This document shows, in pieces, positions 6,266 to 10,220 of a DNA stretch of 10,220 nt (positions are counted from its first letter, which is position 1; every line of letters begins with the position of its first letter). The DNA lies in contig UQLO01000055.1 in assembly GCA_900541865.1 (NCBI GenBank), positions 1-10,220 on the forward strand. Reading direction: 5' to 3'. The notes beneath the pieces were generated by a model. That model made no database searches. It was not told where the DNA came from and worked only from the letters and a program-made list of their open reading frames with translations. A program made the translations under genes and the position numbers. Origin of the DNA: an uncultured Porphyromonadaceae bacterium. GTDB taxonomy: Bacteria > Bacteroidota > Bacteroidia > Bacteroidales > Muribaculaceae.

Positions 6266-8254
6266 ATGTACAGCATAAACGATTTTAACTCCATGCCCGA
6301 CGAACAGCTCCGAAGCGTCGCCGAAGGCCTGGGTTTGAAAAAAGTAGACCTTACTAAACGAGAAGAACTTGTGTTCCGCCTCCTTGACCTGCAGGCCATC
6401 GAAGGCGCCTCGCAGGCAGGCCGCTCGCGCGGCGAAGGCTCCGCCGAGGCCGCCCCCAAAAAGCGCGGACGCAAGAAAAAAGAGCCGGCCGCCGAAGGCA
6501 CCCCCGCGGAGGCTCCCGCACCCAAAAAACAGCGCGGACGCGCCGCCCAGACCGTCGAGCCAGCCCCCGAGGCGGCTCCCGCCGCCGACTCAGCACCCGC
6601 CGAAGGAGCCCCGGCATTGGCCGAGCGCAAACGTCGCGGCCGCCCGCCCAAGAAAGCAGTCGAAGCTCCCGAAGCTGAAACCCCGGCAGAAAGCGGGCGC
6701 CCCGACGAATCCCCCGAAGCCCCCGCAGCAGCCCCCGCGCCCGCCGAAAACACTCCCGCCGAAGCACCCGCCGAAAACGCTCCCGCCGCCGAAGCCCCCA
6801 AAGCCGAGCAGGAGGCAGCACCGCGCCGCGACTTCCGCCCCCATGCCGACACCGGCGGCTTCAGCGACTTCTTCCCCCGCAGCCAGGGCCGCAAGTTCGT
6901 GCCCCGCGGCCAGCACGAAGGCCATGAAGGCGAGACATCAACTCCCGAACAGAACCCCGCACCCCAGCGCCAGCCACAGCAGCAGCCCCAGCAGCACCGT
7001 CAGCAGCCCGCGCCCCAGGTAGGACCCATCGTACTCTCCGAACCGGGCGCCCAGCAGCAGAACCCCCAGCAGGGCGGCAAGAAAAACAAGAAAAACCGAT
7101 TCAACCAGCAGCAACGCCAACAGCCCCGCTACGAGTTCGACAATATGCTCGAAGCCACCGGCGTGCTTGAAATCGACCCCCAGGGGTTCGGGTTCCTACG
7201 CTCGGCCGACTTCAACTACCTCGCAGGTCCGGACGACATCTACGTCACCCAGCAGCAAATAAAAACCTTCGGGCTGCGCGCCGGCGACCTCGTCGAAGCC
7301 TCAATCCGCCCGCCACGCGAAGGCGAAAAATACTTCCCCCTCACCGGCGTGAGGCGCGTCAACGGCCGCTCTCTCGAATTCATCCGCGACCGAGTGGCCT
7401 TCGAACACCTCACACCCCTCTTCCCCGACGAAAAATTCGACCTCACTTCAGGTCGCTCCTGCACACTATCCACCCGTGTGGTCGACATGTTCTCACCCAT
7501 CGGAAAAGGCCAGCGAGCCCTCATCGTCGCACCACCCAAAACAGGTAAAACCCTCCTTCTCAAAGATATCGCCAACGCCATCGCCGAGAACCACCCCGAG
7601 ACGTACATCATGATTCTTCTCATCGACGAACGTCCCGAAGAAGTGACCGACATGCAGCGCTCCGTAAACGCCGAAGTTATCGCATCCACTTTCGACGAAC
7701 CCGCCGACCGACACGTCAAAATCGCCGGTATAGTACTCGACAAAGCCAAACGAATGGTCGAGTGCGGCCACGACGTCGTAGTACTCCTCGACTCCATAAC
7801 CCGCCTGGCACGCGCCTACAACACCGTAGCGCCCGCATCCGGCAAAATCCTCTCAGGCGGTGTCGACGCAAACGCCCTCCAGAAGCCAAAACGATTCTTC
7901 GGCGCTGCCCGAAACATCGAAGGCGGCGGCTCTCTCACCATAATCGCTACAGCCCTCACCGAAACAAGCTCCAAGATGGACGAAGTAATCTTCGAAGAAT
8001 TCAAGGGCACCGGCAACATGGAACTACAGCTCGACCGAAAACTCTCCAACAAGCGAATATTCCCCGCCGTCGATATCATGGCATCAAGCACACGACGCGA
8101 CGACCTCCTCCTACGCAAAGAAACACAGGACCGCATGTGGATCCTACGACGTTTCCTCAGCGACAGAAACTCCGTCGAAGCTATGGAATTCATCAAAGAC
8201 CGAATGGAGAGAACCCGCGACAACGACGAACTCCTCCGCACAATGGGCGACTGA
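6266..8254 (+). CDS. rho: Transcription termination factor Rho with large disordered insert
   Basis: This 662-residue protein is the hexameric RNA helicase that ends transcription at C-rich, unstructured RNA. Residues 1-46 form the helical Rho N-terminal domain (MPDEQLRSVAEGLGLKKVDL). Residues 47-288 are an insert of low complexity: Ala/Pro/Glu-rich with basic patches KKRGRKKK (65-72), RGR (90-92) and KRRGRPPKK (122-130), then Gln/Pro-rich with KKNKKNRFN. From 289 come the RNA-binding OB fold with GFGFLRSADFNYLAGPDDIYV and the RecA-like motor with Walker A APPKTGKT (422-429, Lys428) and Walker B VVVLLD (Asp509). The core matches the 419-residue E. coli protein closely; the insert explains the extra length. 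I chose ATG 6266 because Rho homology starts there; an upstream TTG would add 79 residues of unrelated sequence. Disordered inserts in Bacteroides Rho are reported to drive condensates that matter in the gut. Transcription is monocistronic by its promoter and terminator. Confidence 0.97.
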   Translation: MYSINDFNSMPDEQLRSVAEGLGLKKVDLTKREELVFRLLDLQAIEGASQAGRSRGEGSAEAAPKKRGRKKKEPAAEGTPAEAPAPKKQRGRAAQTVEPAPEAAPAADSAPAEGAPALAERKRRGRPPKKAVEAPEAETPAESGRPDESPEAPAAAPAPAENTPAEAPAENAPAAEAPKAEQEAAPRRDFRPHADTGGFSDFFPRSQGRKFVPRGQHEGHEGETSTPEQNPAPQRQPQQQPQQHRQQPAPQVGPIVLSEPGAQQQNPQQGGKKNKKNRFNQQQRQQPRYEFDNMLEATGVLEIDPQGFGFLRSADFNYLAGPDDIYVTQQQIKTFGLRAGDLVEASIRPPREGEKYFPLTGVRRVNGRSLEFIRDRVAFEHLTPLFPDEKFDLTSGRSCTLSTRVVDMFSPIGKGQRALIVAPPKTGKTLLLKDIANAIAENHPETYIMILLIDERPEEVTDMQRSVNAEVIASTFDEPADRHVKIAGIVLDKAKRMVECGHDVVVLLDSITRLARAYNTVAPASGKILSGGVDANALQKPKRFFGAARNIEGGGSLTIIATALTETSSKMDEVIFEEFKGTGNMELQLDRKLSNKRIFPAVDIMASSTRRDDLLLRKETQDRMWILRRFLSDRNSVEAMEFIKDRMERTRDNDELLRTMGD

Positions 8255-8280
8255 TCCTGACGCCCTCTATGACCCTGCAC

Positions 8281-8326
8281 AGCAGACCGCCCCGGAAGAC
8301 AGCCGTTGCGGTCTGCTCTTGTTTTT
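8281..8326 (+). terminator. Intrinsic terminator of rho
   Basis: AGCAGACCGC (8281-8290) pairs perfectly with GCGGTCTGCT (8308-8317) in a 10-bp stem with a 17-nt loop, followed by CTTGTTTTT. It lies 26 bp after the rho stop. The TTG in its T-tract also fits as the -33 element of the histidine kinase promoter. Confidence 0.88.
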
Positions 8327-8349
8327 ATAGCCGAAAAAGACTAATTTTG
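8319..8349 (+). promoter_or_regulatory. Histidine kinase promoter, overlapping the rho terminator
   Basis: TTG at 8319-8321, a 20-bp spacer and TAATTTTG at 8342-8349 fit the Bacteroidota -33/-7 consensus. The GTG start codon begins at 8354, 4 nt after the -7 element, so transcription is predicted to start at or next to the first codon base. Confidence 0.7.
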
Positions 8350-8353
8350 CAGC

Positions 8354-9550
8354 GTGGCAAATATCTATGAACTCCGACGATACGGCAAAGTAGCCTTCCT
8401 CGTCGCTACGGCGGCGGTGGTGGCTCTTTTCCTGTACTTTTCGTCAAGCCTGATCGCCGACCTCGAAATCCAGGAAAAACAACGAATGGAAATATGGGCC
8501 GGGGCTACCAGAGAACTCGCCGCTTCAACTCTAACCGACCTCCCCGCAACAGACATCGACTTCCTCCTCCGAATAATCCAGCAAAACACCACCATTCCCG
8601 TACTACTGACCGACAGCGAAGGAAACATTCTCGACTACCGTAACTTCAACCTCCCCGACAAAACAGACCCCGACAGCGAGCGAAACCTAAACTTCCTCCA
8701 GCAACGCCTCCACGCCATGCGTAGCAGCGGACGCACCATCGAAATCAATATCGCTCCCGGAGTCACCCAATTCCTATACTACGAAGAGTCGACGCTGCTG
8801 CGCAGAATGAGCGTTTTCCCATACATCCAGCTCCTGGTTATGCTCGCTTTCATCGCTGTGGTATACTTCGCCGTTCTCTCAACAAAAAAAGCCGAGCAAA
8901 ACAAAGTTTGGGTCGGACTGAGCAAAGAAACTGCCCACCAGCTCGGAACTCCCATATCATCCCTGATGGCATGGATGGAATGGCTCCCGGAAATGGGCGT
9001 CGACCAGGACACCATTGCCGAAATGAACAAAGACGTCAGCCGTCTCAGCACCGTTGCCTCACGTTTCAGCAAAATCGGCTCCGAGCCCAAAATGGAACCC
9101 GCCGACGCCTGCCAAGTGGTCGCCGACGCAGTCAGCTACATGAGCACCCGAATATCAGGTCGAATAAACCTCTCGCTCGCTTCCAAGCCCGACTCCGCAC
9201 CCGTTTTGGCCTGCACGCCCCTGCTCGAATGGGTAGTCGAAAACCTCGTCAAAAATGCCGTCGACGCCATGGACTCATCCGAAGGACGGGGCTCAATAAC
9301 AGTCACAATGGCCAACACCCCCACAAATGCCATAATCGAAGTCACAGACACCGGTAAAGGTATAAGCCGGAAAAACTTCAAAACAGTATTCAACCCGGGA
9401 TTCACCACCAAAAGCCGAGGATGGGGACTCGGACTCACACTCGCAAAACGTATCGTCGAGCAGTACCACCGCGGACGAATATACGTCGCACGAAGCACAG
9501 TCGGCGTAGGAACCACATTCCGAATTGAACTGCCCCTGCGAAAAGACTGA
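8354..9550 (+). CDS. Membrane sensor histidine kinase, orphan, no HAMP
   Basis: This 398-residue protein should sense a signal outside the inner membrane and autophosphorylate on a histidine, then pass the phosphate to a response regulator. Transmembrane segments are seen at about 12-30 and 157-176, enclosing a periplasmic domain of about 125 residues with the stretch IPVLLTDSEGNILDYRN, which resembles a small PAS/Cache-like fold. No HAMP domain is visible: TM2 is followed within 20 residues by the H box KETAHQLGTPISSL (His195). The ATPase part has the N box ENLVKNAVDAMD (Asn297, Asn301), G1 DTGKGIS (332-338), FNPGFTTK and G2 GWGLGL (356-361), so it looks active. The GTG start follows an in-frame TAA by 9 nt and is the only start upstream of TM1. 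No response regulator gene is nearby, so the partner is unknown. Confidence 0.9.
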   Translation: MANIYELRRYGKVAFLVATAAVVALFLYFSSSLIADLEIQEKQRMEIWAGATRELAASTLTDLPATDIDFLLRIIQQNTTIPVLLTDSEGNILDYRNFNLPDKTDPDSERNLNFLQQRLHAMRSSGRTIEINIAPGVTQFLYYEESTLLRRMSVFPYIQLLVMLAFIAVVYFAVLSTKKAEQNKVWVGLSKETAHQLGTPISSLMAWMEWLPEMGVDQDTIAEMNKDVSRLSTVASRFSKIGSEPKMEPADACQVVADAVSYMSTRISGRINLSLASKPDSAPVLACTPLLEWVVENLVKNAVDAMDSSEGRGSITVTMANTPTNAIIEVTDTGKGISRKNFKTVFNPGFTTKSRGWGLGLTLAKRIVEQYHRGRIYVARSTVGVGTTFRIELPLRKD

Positions 9551-9594
9551 CCTCACTCTCCGAACTTTTCACCCACGATAATTGTTTACAACTA

Positions 9595-9617
9595 AAATAA
9601 AGAAATTTTCTTTATTT
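9595..9617. promoter_or_regulatory. Perfect AT-rich inverted repeat over the winged-helix gene promoter
   Basis: AAATAAAGAAA (9595-9605), a central T (9606) and TTTCTTTATTT (9607-9617) form a perfect 11-bp inverted repeat. It covers the expected -33 position of the promoter whose -7 element is at 9631-9638. A regulator site is the likeliest reading. It could also act as a weak AT-rich terminator for the kinase gene, but it lacks a GC stem. Confidence 0.5.
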
Positions 9618-9638
9618 AAAGAATTATTTATATCTTTG
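9608..9638 (+). promoter_or_regulatory. Promoter of the small winged-helix gene
   Basis: TATCTTTG at 9631-9638 is a clear -7 element. The expected -33 place holds TTC (9608-9610) within TTTTC, a poor match to TTG. The start would be near 9643, giving an A-rich leader of about 65 nt, as is common before well-translated Bacteroidota genes. Confidence 0.6.
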
Positions 9639-9707
9639 TGGCGCTATTCCGACAAAGAAATAAATACAAGAAAAAAAGTCTGACAAAACACTCAAAATAC
9701 ACAAGCA

Positions 9708-9926
9708 ATGAACACAGAAACAATCGGTGCAAACGCCGGAACAGTATGGGTAGCCCTCAACACCGCAGACGCACTTGGCATCAAGCAGCTTAAGAAAATC
9801 ACTAAGCTCAAAGACAAAGAAGTATACTCCGCTCTCGGCTGGCTCGCTCGCGAAGGCAAAGTAGCAATCAACCCCGACCCCGCCGACGAAAAAGAATATA
9901 TCATCTCGCTCGTCAACAACGACTAA
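9708..9926 (+). CDS. Small winged helix-turn-helix protein (DUF2582-like)
   Basis: This 72-residue protein matches the pattern of the Bacteroidota winged-helix family I know as DUF2582. It opens with MNTETIGANAGTVWVALN, then a helix-turn-helix of the form IKQLKKITKLKDKEVYSALGWLAREGKV (about residues 25-52), and a short beta wing ending in EYIISLVNN. The fold suggests binding to DNA or to another protein, but no target is known. There is no signal peptide. It has its own promoter and a strong terminator, so it is probably a single-gene transcript. The A-rich leader and compact lysine-rich coding sequence suggest good expression. The ATG at 9708 gives the usual family length. Confidence 0.85.
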   Translation: MNTETIGANAGTVWVALNTADALGIKQLKKITKLKDKEVYSALGWLAREGKVAINPDPADEKEYIISLVNND

Positions 9927-9944
9927 CGCCTCACCGAGGCCGCT

Positions 9945-9978
9945 AAAAGCGCCGACGCCACCGCGCCGGCGCTTTTTT
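9945..9978 (+). terminator. Intrinsic terminator of the winged-helix gene
   Basis: AAAAGCGCCG (9945-9954) pairs with CGGCGCTTTT (9967-9976) around a 12-nt loop, followed by more T to 9978. It sits about 20 bp after the stop codon and is flanked by A on the left, so it could also work weakly in the other direction. Confidence 0.9.
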
Positions 9979-9989
9979 ATTTCGCCAAA

Positions 9990-10018
9990 GCCCGAAAAGC
10001 GCCAGACAATCTTCGGGC
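9990..10018. repeat. Inverted repeat GCCCGAA/TTCGGGC
   Basis: GCCCGAA (9990-9996) and TTCGGGC (10012-10018) form a 7-bp perfect stem with a 15-nt loop, just beyond the terminator. It has no T-tract. It is the first of several palindromes in this gene-free stretch. Confidence 0.45.
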
Positions 10019-10050
10019 GCCGATTTGAAATCACCGCCCCATATTCGCTC

Positions 10051-10073
10051 GAAAAGAACCGCGTAGCGGTTCA
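10051..10073 (+). repeat. Palindromic repeat, copy 1 of an exact 23-bp pair
   Basis: GAAAA precedes a 7-bp perfect hairpin, GAACCGC, loop GTA, GCGGTTC (10056-10072). The 23 bp recur exactly at 10108-10130, 57 bp downstream. On the minus strand the hairpin is followed by TTTT, like a weak terminator. Confidence 0.8.
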
Positions 10074-10080
10074 TAATGAT

Positions 10081-10094
10081 TCGCCGACCGGCGA
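10081..10094. repeat. Small hairpin between the two 23-bp copies
   Basis: TCGCCG (10081-10086), loop AC, CGGCGA (10089-10094) form a 6-bp inverted repeat. The 2-nt loop means the innermost pair would probably open in RNA. Confidence 0.4.
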
Positions 10095-10107
10095 GCCCAA
10101 GCCGTTG

Positions 10108-10130
10108 GAAAAGAACCGCGTAGCGGTTCA
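10108..10130 (+). repeat. Palindromic repeat, copy 2 of the exact 23-bp pair
   Basis: Identical to the copy at 10051-10073, with the hairpin at 10113-10129. The bases outside the 23 bp differ between copies, so the repeated unit ends sharply. It lies 10 bp before the GGGT/ACCC stem. Confidence 0.8.
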
Positions 10131-10139
10131 AGAGAGTAG

Positions 10140-10159
10140 CCACGGGTGATAACCCCTGG
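10140..10159. repeat. Hairpin with GATA loop
   Basis: CCA (10140-10142) pairs with TGG (10157-10159) and GGGT (10144-10147) with ACCC (10152-10155), separated by one C-C mismatch, around the loop GATA. It lies between the second 23-bp copy and the third GTA-loop palindrome, so the three may form one composite element. Confidence 0.5.
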
Positions 10160-10183
10160 ATAGCTCATCCTCCTGAAAATCAG

Positions 10184-10200
10184 CGACCCCGTAGGGGTCG
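10184..10200. repeat. Third GTA-loop palindrome, variant stem
   Basis: CGACCCC (10184-10190), loop GTA (10191-10193), GGGGTCG (10194-10200) keep the 7-bp stem and GTA loop of the two 23-bp copies but with different, still fully paired stem bases. This is consistent with a family held together by structure rather than sequence. Confidence 0.65.
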
Positions 10201-10220
10201 AACACGGTCCGCCCTCGCGC

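Noticed and set aside
6232..6894. Minus-strand open frame opposite the Rho insert
   Set aside because: Its Ala/Gly/Ser-rich translation is the complement of the low-complexity Rho insert, with no independent start signal or family.
9943..10143. Minus-strand 66-codon open frame with repeated NRYAVLF
   Set aside because: The repeated peptide is only the translation of the 23-bp palindromic repeat, and the frame runs into a terminator.
10051..10200. Possible CRISPR array
   Set aside because: Only two identical copies, with a palindromic core, a single 34-bp gap between them, and a third copy of different sequence and spacing; no cas gene in view.

Overview
The window looks like a chromosomal segment from a GC-rich gut Bacteroidales bacterium, probably Muribaculaceae-like. 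The evidence is the Bacteroidota-type promoters (a -7 element TAnnTTTG, mostly with an upstream TTG/TTTG at about 19-20 bp), a Rho factor with a large disordered insert, a lipoprotein resembling Bacteroidota LptE, and a GH13 amylase with tandem CBM26-like modules and a C-terminal tail resembling a type IX secretion signal. The family assignment is inference; no 16S or other marker gene is present.

Layout. Positions 1-196 hold a leftward -7 element, two inverted repeats and a short tandem repeat. Positions 197-2749 are a leftward three-gene unit: a sigma-54 activator without a receiver domain, then an LptE-like outer-membrane lipoprotein (14-nt overlap), then a TPR-like protein (17-nt gap). 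Positions 2838-5768 are a leftward secreted alpha-amylase with its own promoter and intrinsic terminator. Positions 5769-6265 are a divergent intergenic region with the amylase and rho promoters, a block of TTAAAC-containing repeats, and a leader of roughly 230 nt for rho. Rightward then follow rho (6266-8254), an orphan membrane histidine kinase (8354-9550) and a small winged-helix protein (9708-9926), each with its own promoter; strong terminator hairpins follow rho and the winged-helix gene. Positions 9979-10220 are non-coding and packed with short palindromes, including an exact 23-bp repeat.

How it works together. Most of the window is housekeeping or regulatory: envelope assembly (LptE), transcription control (the sigma-54 activator, Rho, the kinase, the winged-helix protein) and starch use (the amylase). 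The most unusual signals are in the spacers. At two places (amylase into sigma-54 activator, rho into histidine kinase) the T-tract of the upstream gene's intrinsic terminator supplies the -33 element of the next gene's promoter. At both, the -7 element ends exactly 4 nt before the start codon, which predicts leaderless mRNAs for two regulatory proteins. A long structured pyrimidine-rich rho leader and a family of 3-nt-loop palindromes with compensating stem changes are the other points worth a second look. No mobile element, CRISPR array, tRNA or rRNA was seen, and I found no clear new multi-gene system.
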